64,000 bases of DNA, taken from NCBI GenBank assembly GCA_017311185.1, contig JAESUZ010000415.1:1257501-1321500 (forward strand), read 5' to 3'. Every line of letters starts with the position of its first letter. Within the stretch, counting starts at the first letter, position 1. The notes beneath the pieces were generated by a model. That model worked only from the letters and a program-made list of their open reading frames with translations, ran no database searches and was not told the origin of the DNA. Both the position numbers and the translations under genes were made by a program. Source of the DNA: Proteles cristata cristata. Taxonomy: Eukaryota > Chordata > Mammalia > Carnivora > Hyaenidae. Of this stretch, positions 1 through 12,829 are shown piece after piece.

Positions 1-2819
1 AGTCTTCAGAGTTACAGAGCTAGTGTTCAAATCTATGTTTTTTGGGGGGTTTGGGTGTTTTTTTTTTTTTTTAAGACCTCTCTTCCCTCTCCCCACATCC
101 TGCTATCTTTCACGGGTCAGAAACACTGAAAATTACTTTGGTGGCTTGGACAGCTTAAAAATAAGAAGCTTCTATCTCTCTCCTTTCCATAAATTACCAT
201 GAAGGTGTCCAGAAGCTAACCATCCAGGTAACTACCCAGGTAGGTCTATCCTTCACACAAATAGCGACTCGCTTGAGGTGATGATAATTTGAGATTGTTG
301 ACGAGAAACGGATCTTGGTTCCTATAGACTCTGTAGGAGTGAGTCAATTGGCCTCTTTTAAACACATTATTAGGCTGCCCCAGTTTCCATGTGTGTAATG
401 TCAGGAATGATTAAAAGGTAGATGTCTGAGAAATCTGTCACGTTGAACTTTCAGAATGAATGGATACAACGGGACCCAACTGCTCATGTCCCCCAATCCT
501 GTGTGCTTTCTGAAAAGACTTGCATGTTCTAAAGCATTAAAAAAGTGTCAGATACTGGCTCTGCCTACCTTGCAAGATAGCTGTGTAGGTAAAAGAAATG
601 TTAATTGTACATAAATTCACTTTGAGTAATATGACACAGGGAAGGGATGGACTAGGTTCCAAAACACCGGATGACTCTAGGCCATTTTCTTTCCACACAC
701 TACACCCTGAAGGGACTTTTAAAGGGGTCTCTTCAGGAAGCTGAACCCCAGAGGGAAAGACTCTTGGAATCCAATGGAATGTTACTGTGAATACAGAGTA
801 GGACAGCAAGTCAGTTGCCGCTCTGCATGTGGTATAAACTATTAGTGTAGTTCCTGGGAAGGAACAGTGAGAAACGCATCATGCTTCTGGCTCAATACGA
901 TTCACTTTCCAAACTCAGACACCACCCTACAGTCAAGGTCAAAGACTTTACATCCTTTCCTTTCTTAACACCAGAAGATAAATATTTGCCTTCAAGTTCA
1001 ACACTCTTGAAACCTAATCCCAATTGGATAATTTTTTGTCTCTTGCGCAAGGGCAAACACTTAAGGTTCCTTATTACTCATGATCTCATTCCTGGTCTCC
1101 TTTCCAACATAAAAGCATGTTGGAGTCAGGAATGTACAATAACAGCAATCCAAAGGGTTTCTTCCATGACAGCCGCTCCCAGGGAATCAATGATCAACAT
1201 GCATGTCCTGGTGGCCAAAAGGCACAATTAAATGCATGGGGGTGGGTGGGAAGAAGAATGGCAGTATCAGATTCCAGGACTGGTCCCCTTTATGTAATGT
1301 CGTGGTAAGGACTTTAAAACTTGTAGGAAACATACAGAAGGCAGGAGAGTGTTTTTTTTTTTTTTTATTAAAATGATTCAGTTTGTTATATAGCATACAG
1401 CAAATGTGTTACCCCAACTCAGCAAGATTCCAGTTTGTCAACTGCTTTTCTTGGCCAAGCTGCTATCTCTAAAGTACATTCCAGTTCTGTCATTTCTGTC
1501 TTTCTCCAGGAATTACAAGTGCTGCCCCTTCCCATCTCACTCTCTTTCTTTCCTCAGTTATTTCTCTATTCAAAAACAATTCTTAAAGTACTTTATAGAA
1601 GTTGGGTAAGACGCGGAGCGTTGTACGCAGCCTGTGCCTCACTTTGGAGTCCTGGGTGATCCCTTACATATTATTTCCACTGAAACCATTGCTCTGAGTT
1701 ATCAAGTCCGGCACAGATGGCTCAGCTCTTGGGCTGCCGAAAGCACACTATCTGACTAAAAATATTTTTTCTTCCCCAGGGTTAGAGGAGCCTTCAGGGT
1801 GGAAACCAATACTGGAGCAGTCAGAAAAACACAGCTTGCTTTTAAAAACATCCCGGTCTGATTTCTTATCCCGTTGTGGCTGGACTTCACCCCCTTTAAT
1901 AAACAACTCCACTTTCCAGCCCGCAGCTACAGAGCCCGGTCTCTGTCATTTCGTTGGGAGCAGTGGGGAGGGGTGCTTCTACCCCTCACCCCATCACTGG
2001 GTGTCAGTTCTAATTGCCAGGAGGAAGAAAAACAGGGTGAAAAGAAAATCCTAAGTAGGAGGGGAGGTGTACAAAAGAATTCAGGCCCCCCAGGTCTGGC
2101 AATACCATAAATAAGAGCCTCCTGAAGGTGAGGCTGGGGCCTCTGGACGACCACTACGGCATTTCTGTATCCTGCAAAGAAACAGACGCACAGATTGACG
2201 TTCCAGACTCTACACGCCGGGTAGCAGAGTCCTCTGGATTCCTCTGAAGGGCAGGCCTCAGGGAGTGGAGCCAGGAGAAGCCGGGAGTGCTGTGTAGGCA
2301 AGTTCCCTCCCAAATGTACCTATGACACCTCAACCAGTGGTGGTCAGGTGACATGGGACTTGCCAGAGAGGAACCAGTGACCCTGCCATGGCTGGATGTC
2401 GGGATCCAGATGACAGCCTGAGCCATATACATCACCCAGTGATTCTGTGGACCTGGGGTTCCACTCTGTGTAGTCATACAGCTCTGTAACACTCTAAGTA
2501 CCAGACTGGGCAGCCAGACTGATGTAAGCCTGCACTTGGCCTCAGGGCAGCAGACCAGCCTGAGTGCTTCAGTGCAGTCATCTAAGTGCTCCTTGGCAAC
2601 GTCTACCAAACGTAAAAGTCAGAGCCAGCCAGCAACTCTGATGGTAGGCAGGCAGACAGCAAAGGCCCCGCTGCCCAGGCAAAGCAGAAGCTCTGCAAAG
2701 AAATGCTGGTGTGCTACCTTGAGTCGGTCCTCTCTCCCACTGCTAGTCAACCTACACTCAGAGGCCTTTTACCAAGCTGGGGACATTTAAACACCAGGTT
2801 AATTTTTATTAAACACCCC

Positions 2820-2945
2820 AGGGATCACAATACTCTATGGATATGTCTTTAACATTGTCCATTGCCTACTGACAAGGTTAAACTTCCTAACCCTGGCATT
2901 CAACACCCTCTACAATCTAGTCTCAACTACCTGTCCAGCTGTCAA
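2820..2945 (-). mobile_element. L2-like LINE fragment
   Basis: The stretch with ttaaacttcctaaccctggc followed by ttcaacaccctctacaatct resembles the reverse complement of the L2 3' region. It is short and diverged; family call from memory. Confidence 0.45.
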
Positions 2946-3029
2946 GAGTTATAGGGACCATTTGAGAGAGATGGAGTAGGTCTGGGGAAACGCTTGGGCA
3001 CCAGCACCTTTAAAAAGCTCCCCAGGGGG

Positions 3030-3110
3030 TAGGTTCTGTCCCCATCTCTCTCTGCCCCTCCCATGCTCGTGCTTTCACTCTCTCTCTAATATAAAACAAA
3101 ACATTAAAAA
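3030..3110 (+). mobile_element. Felid SINE, 3' part only
   Basis: Only the CT-rich segment (tctctctgcccctcccatgc) and the tail (ataaaacaaaacattaaaa) remain. It follows the first copy of the aaaaagctccccagggg target site (3012-3029). Confidence 0.75.
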
Positions 3111-3118
3111 AGGGTGGA

Positions 3119-3300
3119 GGGTGCCTGGGTGGTTCAGTCGGTTGAGCATCCAACTTTGGCTCAGGTCGTGATTTCGTTGCTTGTGGGTTCGAGCCCGGTG
3201 TCAGGGCCTACTTCAGATTCTGTCTCCGTCTCTCTTTGCCCCTCCCTTGCTTGTGCTCTCTCTCTTTCTCAAATATAACATAAAACAAAAAAAATTTTTT
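3119..3300 (+). mobile_element. Felid CAN-SINE
   Basis: The head gggtgcctgggtggttcag, B box ggttcgagcccggtg, CT-rich part and A-rich tail are all present, with internal deletions. It is followed by the second target-site copy at 3302. Confidence 0.88.
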
Positions 3301-3314
3301 TGAAAGCTCCCCAG

Positions 3315-3526
3315 GGGGCACCTGGGTGGCTCAGTCAGTTAAGTGACTTCAGCTCAGGTCATGATCTCATGGTTCATGGGTTCGAGCCCCGTGTCACGCT
3401 CTGTGCTGACAACTCAGAGCCCGGAGGCTGCTTTGGATTCTTTATATCCCTCTCTCTCTGCCCCTCCCTTGCTCACACTCTGTCTCTTGCTCTCTCTCAA
3501 AAAATAAGTAAACATTAAAAAAACCT
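3315..3526 (+). mobile_element. Felid CAN-SINE
   Basis: It has the head ggggcacctgggtggctcag, ggttcgagccccgtg, and a tail aaaaataagtaaacattaaa. It is flanked by gaaagctccccaggg (3302) and gaaaagcttcctggg (3531). Confidence 0.92.
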
Positions 3527-3542
3527 TTTTGAAAAGCTTCCT

Positions 3543-3764
3543 GGGTCACCTGGATGGCTCAGTCGATTGAGCGTCTGACTTCGGCTCAGGTCATGATCTC
3601 ATGGTTCACGGGTTCGAGCTCCACATCCAGCTCTGTGCTGCCAGCTCACAGACTGGAGCCTGCTTCAGATTCTGTCTCCCTCTCTCTCTGTCCTTCCCCC
3701 ACTTGTGCCCCCTCTCTCTTTCAAAAATAAATATTTTTAAAAAATTTAAAAAGTAATAAAAAAT
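3543..3764 (+). mobile_element. Felid CAN-SINE
   Basis: It has the head gggtcacctggatggctcag and B box ggttcgagctccaca, ending in an A-rich tail before the fourth target-site copy aaaaagctccccaag (3765-3779). Confidence 0.9.
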
Positions 3765-3867
3765 AAAAAGCTCCCCAAGTGATTCCTAGGTGTGTCCAGG
3801 CTGAGCACGTTTAGGTGAGAATGAGCCTTTCCTAGCTCCCTCGACTCAGGCATTCTCTTCATCTTCT

Positions 3868-3942
3868 TTTTTTTTTTTCTACAAATAGTTTATTGTCAAA
3901 TTAGTTTCCACATAACACTCAGTGCTCATCCCCACAAGTGTT
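3868..3942 (-). mobile_element. Carnivore L1 3' end, strongly 5' truncated
   Basis: This is the reverse complement of the L1 terminus seen at 22200-22260: gatgagcactgagtgttatg, then ggaaactaatttgacaataa and the poly-A, here seen as poly-T at about 3868-3879. Only about 75 bp of the element is present. Confidence 0.85.
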
Positions 3943-4092
3943 CTATTTGCAGCTTTTTCTTGTTCCAAATATATACTTCTTAAACATTAATATAAAGTAG
4001 ACACACATTTACCTAATACAGTAAATTACACTATAACTGCCGGTTATGTAACAGGTTTTCCCACTAGACTTTAATTTCTCAAAAGCAATGCA

Positions 4093-4213
4093 GGGTGCCC
4101 GGCTGGCTCAGTCAGTAGAGTGTGTGATTCTTGATCTCGGGGCTCTGAGTTCGAGCCCCTTATTGGGTGTAGAGATTACTTAGAAAAATAAAATCCTCAA
4201 AAAAAAAAAAAAA
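4093..4213 (+). mobile_element. Older carnivore SINE (SINEC type without long CT tract)
   Basis: A tRNA-like head (gggtgcccggctggctcag) and B box (gagttcgagcccc) are followed directly by attgggtgtagagattactt and a poly-A tail. This 3' end differs from the CT-rich felid SINEs and marks an older pan-carnivore subfamily (inference). Confidence 0.82.
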
Positions 4214-5444
4214 GGCAAGAACATCACCATGTTCATTTTTATAATTCTAGTGTTGAGCACCTATTAGGTATTTTTGGTAAACATAGTCTATTTTATATGA
4301 TAGAACACCAGTGTCCCAAGCTTGGTTCAAATGCTGCCTTCTCTAGGGACTTTTTCTCATTGGTGTCACCTGGACATGATCCCTCCCTCCTCTGTACTCT
4401 GATAGTACTTATTTATTCCACTCAAATGGTCTTGGGCTTGTAGACATTTATGTGTTAGGCAGTGACTGTGTCTTCTATAATTGCCTATTATAACTACAAT
4501 TATGCAATCAGCTAGCATAGTACAAGTATGAAATGTTAAGTTGTTGTGTAAAGAATGCATTGTACATCAGACTAGTAGACCAGAAATACGTCATCTAAGT
4601 ATAGTGCTGGGAAAAACTGCAGCATGACAGAGCAATGGCAGAATAAATTTTTGAGAGAAAGTTATACTGGGAAAGCCACATTATGATTTTTGTCCTATTC
4701 TAAGCTGTTTTCCTTTTAAAGACTCTTTTTAGACCTCTTCTCCTCTTTCTAGAATAATCCTAGCTCCTGTAGTTTTTCTCCTCGGGCCCTTCCTGGAAAA
4801 GAGTGATTCTCATTCTCTCAGTATGCAGCAACTAGGTCACCTGCATAAAATACTGACAACTCTCAGCAGGAAAACCACAGTCTGTGGTCTCCACTATTCC
4901 CCTCCAGCTGCCCAGAGCATCATAAAATTTAAGGGCCTCCCTTTCACATCAGACCAAGCAGCTCTCTCTGCCACTCTGTCAAACTTGACCATAGTGGCAT
5001 CACGTTATCAACAAACTATCCTAGGTGGACAGATGCTCTCTCAGTGTCCTTCTGGAACAGAAGAGCTAGTTCAGGGGATCCTCATCCAAGACGAGTCAGT
5101 GGCCTTCTGTCCAATTAGGACATTACAGCTGTCCCACTTCCTTGCTGTAGGCCGGCCATGATGAGCCCAAGCTGACTCAGACGAACATTGCAGTGAGGCG
5201 GGGAATACTTCTACCAAAAGCAATCAGGCTATTAAAGCAGGAGTGTGAACAAAATGCTGTTTCTCTTGTGCATGAAGAGGTTCATGCACAAGAACACTTG
5301 TGCCAGTGTTAGTGATCTGAGGAAAGAAAATGCATTACAACCCAATGCGGTGCACACATGCTGAATATCTAGTATAAATTCATCTCATGCCACATCCTCC
5401 AGGCCAGAGGCCTATCTGCATGAGGCCAACTGCCTTTAGGCAGG

Positions 5445-5515
5445 AGCCCAATTCACCTTTGCATCCCTAATTTGTACAAACAATAAGTGCTCAATAAGCA
5501 TTCACTGAATGGAAG
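5445..5515 (-). mobile_element. MIR-like fragment
   Basis: It contains aataagtgctcaataagcat and ttcactgaatg, which resemble the reverse complement of the MIR 5' region. Short and diverged. Confidence 0.4.
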
Positions 5516-6405
5516 ACTCTGCCCTTGGATCAAGAAGAGGGGACAGTAGCTAATTATGATTTGAGAGGTCAGAGAAGACTTCATGGAAAGTGGACCTATA
5601 CACTGAGCTTAGAAGGATAAGCAGACTCTCCCTTTCATTCTATATGTACCAAAACGCTACAATTTTTTCCTATCACTTGTGTTGTAGTCAAGAAAATATC
5701 ACCTGTACAAAAAAAAAAAGGATAAAGAAAAAGAAAAAATCACCTGTAGTGTGGTAGGTTCCCCCCCCCTAAAGACAGAAAAAAAGGAAGAGAAAACCTC
5801 AAGGTAACCTGGTTATGTGCCTACGTGACACATCCTTCATGACCTTGTAAACTGAGACTTATTCAGACTACATGTTTGTGTGTGTTACCATATATGGGAG
5901 ACAAAGAAATAGAAAATGCATAAAAAACTATGCCACGTGATGTTTGGTGCACAGTTCTTCAGGTACAAACCCAACTGTGCAGTGACAGCATGAATAAAGT
6001 TGCTTCCTGGAAATCAAAAAGGCTCGGTACCATGACTCTCTGTTCAAGAATCCTGCTACACTACTGTCCCATTCACCCTCTGTTTCCCCAACAAGCAAAA
6101 GTAGACCCCGGAAACCAGACATTTCTTCACCTAAAGTTACTTTTCTATGCAATTTCCATGGACAATGATCAACTGAAAGTTCATTTCTTACTCCTTGTAC
6201 ATTTAACTGATAAATGGGATGATTTACAGAACAAAAAATTAAAGAAGGGATAGAGGGAGAAGAGTGAAGAATACTGGATCTTTATTGCAGAAAAGCAGCT
6301 AGCTTAGGAGGAAACTGTGTTTCAAATGTCACTACCATATAATATAATGTCTGAGAACAAAATTAGCTTTATTTCAGTAATAGCCTGTTTTCTACTGTTT
6401 CTTAA

Positions 6406-6406
<1 letters not shown>

Positions 6407-6467
<61 letters not shown>
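6407..6467 (+). repeat. (AC)n microsatellite, about 30 units
   Basis: This is an uninterrupted 61-bp AC dinucleotide array. Confidence 0.99.
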
Positions 6468-6468
<1 letters not shown>

Positions 6469-7989
6469 CCTACTGGCAGGCAACATCCAACAGTAATGAC
6501 TTCACACTCAATTTATCCTGAGTTGGTTTATACCACATCATAGCAATTTTGTTAGGTCAACACACTTCAATTTACTCCCTTCTGACCTACAGTAAAGGAC
6601 CAATAGTTAAAGTCCAGCTCAGCCTGTGGCATTGGTGTGCTTATAGTCAAGGTGAATTGAAAGCCCCTCACTAATTCTGGTGACTGGCAAGAGAAAAGGG
6701 TGACCTTCGTTAACGAAAAAACACTAAACAGTTCTTAGCAATTCCTGCCTAGTCCAGAGCTCATAGATAGGAGCAATTGATGTTTCCAGGAAAAGTGATG
6801 AACTTGATGCTACCAAGAAATAGATCCCTTGCCGAAGAGACAGTAAGGATTAGTGTCCTGGCCGGGTCTACTTAGTTACTGGGATGGCCAAGTTTGGGTC
6901 ATGTTTTATATTTCCAAGGCAGAGATTCTTGAAAATACCATCACAAGCCTGAAAAATTTTCAAATGATGCCAACCCTCAAATGATTATACCCAAGAAGTC
7001 ACTATGTCTGGGTCTTTATGCTGCATGGCCATTTCCGGGATTACCCACAGACTGGTTACCGGGTGGCTTTCTCTCTGCTGATCACAGTAGACTCTGAATG
7101 GAAGTTTTTTTTCCAATATTAGCTAGAGACAAACATAATTAAGAAGTGAAATAAGCTTTCTGAATTATGAGCCATTTTGATCATTTATGCAGTCACTCCC
7201 CTGACTTAATTTTAATAGTGGGCACGGAATGGTGCCTTTTCTTCCCACAGGCCATTTGGCAGAGTTTAAAGCTGTTTCTGCACTGGTGTGACCCTGTTGA
7301 GAAGTTTAAAAACTAAGAGGCAAAAAGTGCCTGTTGTTGATAGCTCGCACCGTCGAGTCCTTAGGGATTAACAATGAAATTACTAGTCTCCATGTGCTTT
7401 CTGCCTGAATGCAAATGAACTGACCTTTTAGAGAAATTAAAAATCTAATAATACATCTGAGGACATCTCCCAGAACCCGAAAGTGGGTTAGTCCAGGTTA
7501 ATGCACAGGGGATGAAAGAGAACAAATCCATGCACAAGATCACATTAATAGCAAGTTAAGACAAGAGTCACTGAAAAGTAATATGTGACTGCAGCTACAC
7601 TGAGCTCACGATTACCCACCCCCTCAACATGGTCATGTCAAGGCCACCCTATTTTTTGGGGGGAGCTTCATTCCTCCCCATCCCCCGACACGGGAGCTGC
7701 CATTTTCTCCATGACTGCCTCTGGCCATGACAAATGGTCAGGTGACCACACTGCAGTGGAATCTTCCCCAGGACTTCTCGATGTGAGGAGGGGAGAGAGG
7801 TGTCCCAGCCACCGAAGCGGAACAGCTATGTGCGGCCGCAGCCCTGCCCTTTCCACGCAGGAGCATGAACGCACACTTGGAGACAAGCTGGCAAAGCTGA
7901 GGGTACATCAATGGCGCCTGAGGCCCAGCCTGAGGCCATTTCCGTCCCCCACAGCTTGGCAATGCTAGTCCCCTTCTGCTCTAACTGGG

Positions 7990-8620
7990 GTTATGCGTCG
8001 AACTGTGTTTTCTGAAAAGATAATTATGAAATCCTAACCCCCAATACCTCAGAATGGGACCTTATTTGGAAAGAGTGTTGTTGCGGATATAGTCAGTGAA
8101 GAAGGGGATGTACTGGGCCCTGATCCGACAGGACTGATGTCCTCGGGAGAGGAGGAAAGAGAGCTCAACAAGGAGAGGATGCCCAGTGACAAGAAAGAGG
8201 CAGAGACTTGGGGCGCCTGGGTGGCTCAGTCGGTTGAGCGTCTGCCTTTGGCTCAGGTCATGATCTCATGGTTCGAGGGTTCGAGCCCCGTGTCAGGCTC
8301 TGTGCTGACAGCCATCTCAGAGCCTGGAGACTGTCTTTGGATTCTATGTCTCCCTCTCTCTCTGACCCTCCCCTGCTCATGCTCTGTTTCTCTCTCTCTC
8401 AAAAATAAATAAAGTTTAAAAAAAGAAAGAAAGAAAAAAAGTAGCAGAGACTGGAGCTATGCTGCCAGAGGCCATCCAGTGCCTAGGGTGACCAGAAGTA
8501 GGGAAAAGCAAGAATTCCCCTGGAGACCTCGGACAGCCTGACCCTGCCAAAACCCTGACTGCCCCCCACTTTGCAGTACTTTGTTATGGCAGTCCCAGGA
8601 CACTAATCCAGCTGCTTTGA
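7990..8620 (+). mobile_element. MaLR (MLT1-like) LTR split by a SINE
   Basis: Outside the SINE at 8211-8440 the sequence follows the MLT1/MaLR LTR pattern: gaaatcctaacccccaatac, gggaccttatttggaaa, and the end ctttgttatggcagtccca and ggacactaatcc. It is an old solo-LTR-like fragment with no viral coding sequence. Family call is from memory. Confidence 0.65.
8211..8440 (+). mobile_element. Felid CAN-SINE inserted in the LTR
   Basis: It has the head gggcgcctgggtggctcagt, B box ggttcgagccccgtg and tail aaaataaataaagttt. Target duplication is gcagagact(t)gg at about 8200 and 8445. Confidence 0.95.
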
Positions 8621-9239
8621 GAGGGAGTTTCTGTCACTTGTGACCAAAGGTATTCCTCAACTTTAAAAATTAAAACCTTTTTGCATCCAAGAGCCTTGTG
8701 CCATCCAAGAAATAGCTGTTTCTTTAAACTCTTAAAAGCAGATCACATACCCAGGCACAGTCTTTTATTTCTGCATTAATAGAACTTTCTCCTGAGAAAT
8801 TATACAAATAAAATGTATGCACATTATGCAAACGATGGTATTGGTTGTCCAGGCGGCACACTAGATTTGAACTTCGGAACTCAACAATTAGTGCTGGTCA
8901 CATTCTTTCAGGGAAAGCCTGGCACTCATTGAACTAAGAAACCGTGGGGATTACAAAAGACAGTTTCCTTCTGCTTCCTTTTCAGTTAGACTATCAGACA
9001 TGCAAACACTTTTCTCATTAGCTTCTCATTTTGCTAAACTCTGTAAAAAAATTCCTAGAAGCCTTGCAGTTCTGGCTGGTGGTTTTCAGCAGCTGATTTT
9101 AGATTTGTAAATGACTGACAGCAGATGCCACCCCCTGGCTGCTTATGAGGACGAGAATAAGGCTTTTGCCCCTTTCCTCACAAACAAGAGGAAGAGCCTG
9201 AGAAGGAAGAACACCGGTTTTCACATAGAGAATGTGGAG

Positions 9240-9725
9240 TGGGTTGAAATGCGGTCCTCACAAAATATGTCCATCTGGAATTTCGGAAGGTAATCTTGCT
9301 TGGGAATAAGGGTTTCTGCAGATGTCATTAAGGGAAGTATGAGGTCACCCTGGATTTGGGTGGGCCCTAAATCCAGTGGCAAGAGAAGGGGAGACAGAGA
9401 CAGAGTTGCAGAGAGGAGGGCTAAAGATTGGAAAGATGTGTCCACAAGCCAACAAATGCCCAGGATTGTAAGAGGCCATTAGGGGTTAGGAGAGAGCTGG
9501 GGACAGGTTCTCTATTAGATCTTCCAGAATCTGAAGCAGGCTCCAGGATCTGAGCTGTTAGCACAGAGCCCGACACGGGGCTCAAACGCATGGACTGCAA
9601 GATCATGACCTGAGCCGAAGTCGGACACTTAACCGACTGAGCCACCCAGGTGCCCCAAAGCTTGCATTGTTTTAAGCCACCAGGTTGTGGCGTTCTGTTT
9701 CGGCAGCTCTGGGAAACTAACACAG
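9240..9725 (+). mobile_element. MaLR (MLT1-like) LTR split by a SINE
   Basis: Diagnostic words include tttctgcagatgtcattaag, gggtgggccctaaatccagt and the end gttttaagccaccaggttgt, then gggaaactaacaca. It is interrupted by the SINE at 9522-9656. No coding remains. Confidence 0.65.
9522..9656 (-). mobile_element. Felid CAN-SINE, lacking its 3' part
   Basis: In reverse orientation: cagaatctgaagcaggctcc through ggggctcaaacgcatgg to gactgagccacccaggtgcc. The CT-rich tail is missing. A spurious 100-aa minus-strand ORF crosses it. Confidence 0.9.
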
Positions 9726-10214
9726 GGCATCTTGAAATGCACAGACCTTAAACAAGGAGCATAATATAGGGTGTGGGTCTATCCTGCTTACCACAACCCA
9801 CAGTCTACAGCATTATAAAACATTTGGGATTTTCAAGATAACACAGAAATATGCTCATAATCAATCATGATGCTAGCCTGAAAACTCGCTCTGAACCCTT
9901 CACAGTCCCGCAAAATCACTTACCTTACCACCTGGAAAGGATGCTGGGCTGCGAGTAACTCGGGATAAGGCCACCCCCCCCCCCATTAGAAAGGCTAACA
10001 TGGAGTGCCACCAAACACATGGGACAATGGGAAGCAAACAAGCATCATCTATGACCGCTGGCCAGGAATTATTTACACATATGTTTATTGTTTTATACTT
10101 CTTGGTGGAGGGTAAAGTTGAGACCACTACGTCCCCCTTAAAAAGGAGTCACAAATCGATAAGCACTGACTCTGAGTCACTGCTGAGAGAAGAAAAGGAA
10201 ACTGTAGGAAAATA

Positions 10215-10445
10215 AGCACAATGCGGTCGTATTTGTATAAAAAAGAATATATGCCCTCCCATGTTTATCTGTACGTAGGAAACAGGAGCCAAGCAAGGTA
10301 CAGAACTATACATTACGTGGGACAAAAATCTACGTGACTAAACCCCATATTTGTAAACAATTTGACGCATGCCAGGGAGAACAGACAGGACTCCGGACAG
10401 CAGCCACCTCTGGGGAGTGAATGGAGGAGGTTTACTTTCATCTTA
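10215..10445 (+). mobile_element. Old L1/HAL1-type 3' fragment
   Basis: It contains tgtttatctgtacgtagg, acaattt and ctctggggagtgaatggagg plus tttactttcatcttatcc, which resemble an old L1 3' end. Call from memory, diverged. Confidence 0.45.
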
Positions 10446-10450
10446 TCCGA

Positions 10451-10662
10451 TGGTGAGCAAACTGCAGCCTGTGGGCCAAATCTGGCTCACAACCTGCTTT
10501 TATAAGCGAAGCTTTATTGGAACATAGTCACGTCCATCTATTTACCTGGTGCCCATGGTTGTTCTGGCCTTACACAGCAGCCTGGAGTAGTTGAGATAGA
10601 AAAGGTATGGTCCACGAAGGTGAAAATCTTTACCATCTGGTCCACTACAGAAAGGGTTTGCT
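10451..10662 (+). mobile_element. hAT-Charlie type DNA transposon fragment
   Basis: It contains agcaaactgcagcctgtggg, ccaaatctggctcacaacct, gctttattggaacatagtca and a 3' part accatctggtccactacaga. This is a widespread non-autonomous Charlie-family pattern; a second copy is at 57530-57772. Confidence 0.65.
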
Positions 10663-12359
10663 GCCTTCTGCTTTCTTGGGTACAATGAGCAGAGAAGTAG
10701 TTGAAGCATGTCGCCTGGAGCGTATTGCAGGTTGGGGGAACAGTGAGCTGGTCTGACGTCTACTCTTGGCTTTCTTGCCAATGAGCTATGCCTTCTTGTG
10801 TTTCTTAGGTTTCAGCGTCCTCAACTTGAAGAAGGACCAGACTGAATCTAAGGAACTTTTCCTGCCATGATAGTTCTGTCTTGAGCAGGTATTACCTTTA
10901 ACACAGAAAAGCAGTTTGAGAAGAGGTCTTTCTCGTTGGTGCAAGGCCAAGTCTGGGAACCAGCCAACTGAGTTGCAGCTCGTGTTGGTGTGAGTTCAGA
11001 TTAGGCAAGGCCCCAATTATCAAATGGCTCTGGTCTGGAAGTGGCACGAGTGAACAATTAACCAGTCAGAAACTGCTTTCTAATACTCTCATTGCCCAGT
11101 AAGTTAAATTGCAAATCACTAGGGAGCATATCCAAGGCCATTATGCCCCTTGAGAAGCTGTGCTAGAAAGTCAAAGTCTCCCCGGTCTTGCTCAGGGATG
11201 GTTAAAGGGGCGGTAAGTGGCTGTGTTCTTTGTGATGGAGAGAGAAACTGGATGACCCACTGGGGTTCACCCACAGATGTGGCACATGCCAGAGCTGAGC
11301 ACTCAGTGGTCCTATCCCAGTGCTGGAGGGCCTTTGGAGTTCTGTCACATCCACAGATTGCATGTGGGCACCACCTTCCTGCTTATCATGCCTCCCACTG
11401 AGGAAAATGGGAACCAGCTGGGTTGGCCAAACCTGGGTGAAACTTGGTTATGCGCCAAGGAAAGCTTTGACGGGCCAGCCTGACCAGGCGGAGACGCTGA
11501 GCTCCTAGAGCTGTCATCAGGACGTGTCAGCTGTCAGACAATGAGGGACCTGCGCCTGACACGCCAGCACAGGCTACTGTGTTCCACCCGGAGACTCACA
11601 GCACAGATGTGGAAACTTCTGGGCGTGAGCACGATTCCCACCTCAGCTCTATGTGGAGACCAGAGTTTTACCATCTTAGAATCGGCTTAGAGGATTACAT
11701 TTCTATGTCAGCAAAGGGTTCTGATCTTGGCTTTCTACTTCAGCTGCGGAGCTTCCTGGGGCCAACCCAACTCATCAAGACTGGTGTCGGGACTCGTGTC
11801 GAGGAAAACCAGACAAATGGAAACACTTGGTTATGTGAAAAATACAGAAGAAATGCTGACACTTTAAAAACTTCTTGGCTTTTTCTGAGTCATTTTCACA
11901 AAAATTTCTACATATGATGTTTTTCTCAATTTAAGCTTTATGTTTTAAAGCTAAGGGAAATCAGTGTGATGTTTAGAGCTGAAGGAAGGGAAGGCGATTT
12001 CCAGGGCTTCCCAGTGAAACCCCTCAGTTAGAGTACACACGTGGCTCAATGGCAGCTGAAATTTTTACGGATCGGTTTGCTTACATTAGAAAAATCGGAG
12101 TTTAAACAACCAATTAAGTTGCCAGTTAAAAAGAAGTGACATGCGCAAGTTAGCTATCCTTAGAGATGAAGAATAAGCTCATATTTATAATATTTATATA
12201 TATTACAGATATTACATATAGTATTTGTAAGCTCAAACAATAAGGAAGAGAGAGAGCAGGTGAAGTCTTAGGTTTCCTTCATTTGGCAACTATGGCGGAC
12301 CTGTGAGTCAGACACCTGACGAGAAGAAAAAGGACATAGACTCCGGGCCTTGAAGACAC

Positions 12360-12520
12360 ACATCTTGGGTTCAATTTCTAACCCTGCCGGTAATCACCTG
12401 TATGCCATCAGGCAGCTGCCCTGAGCCTCAGTTTTGTCATTTGCAAACCAAAGATGAGAGTGAAACTCATAGACTACCATGCACAGAGTTGGTAAAAGGA
12501 CTCCAATGAGACAGGTTTAT
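12360..12520 (-). mobile_element. MIR-like SINE
   Basis: It contains cttgggttcaatttctaacc, then gcctcagttttgtcatttgc, the reverse-complement pattern of MIR. Confidence 0.6.
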
Positions 12521-12829
12521 AAAGTACAAAGGCAGTGAGTTTTATAACAGTAACGACAACCATAACCACCCTTTATCAGAAACTTCCGTCCCCAAGGAGC
12601 TCACCCTGCAGAAGGGAGACTGACCCAGAAGCAAGTGCTTACAACAGGGGAAGACTGTTAAGTTATGCATCAAGTGAGGTGGGTGTCAGGGAAAGTCATC
12701 CAACACGCCATACAGGAGAGTCAGAGAGACCTCGCAAAAGTGGGACACTTCGATTTAAAGAGGAGGAGGCATCTACTAGGCGGACAGCCCTTCCTCCCAC
12801 TATCCTTTCCCATTCACCCACCCGCCCAC

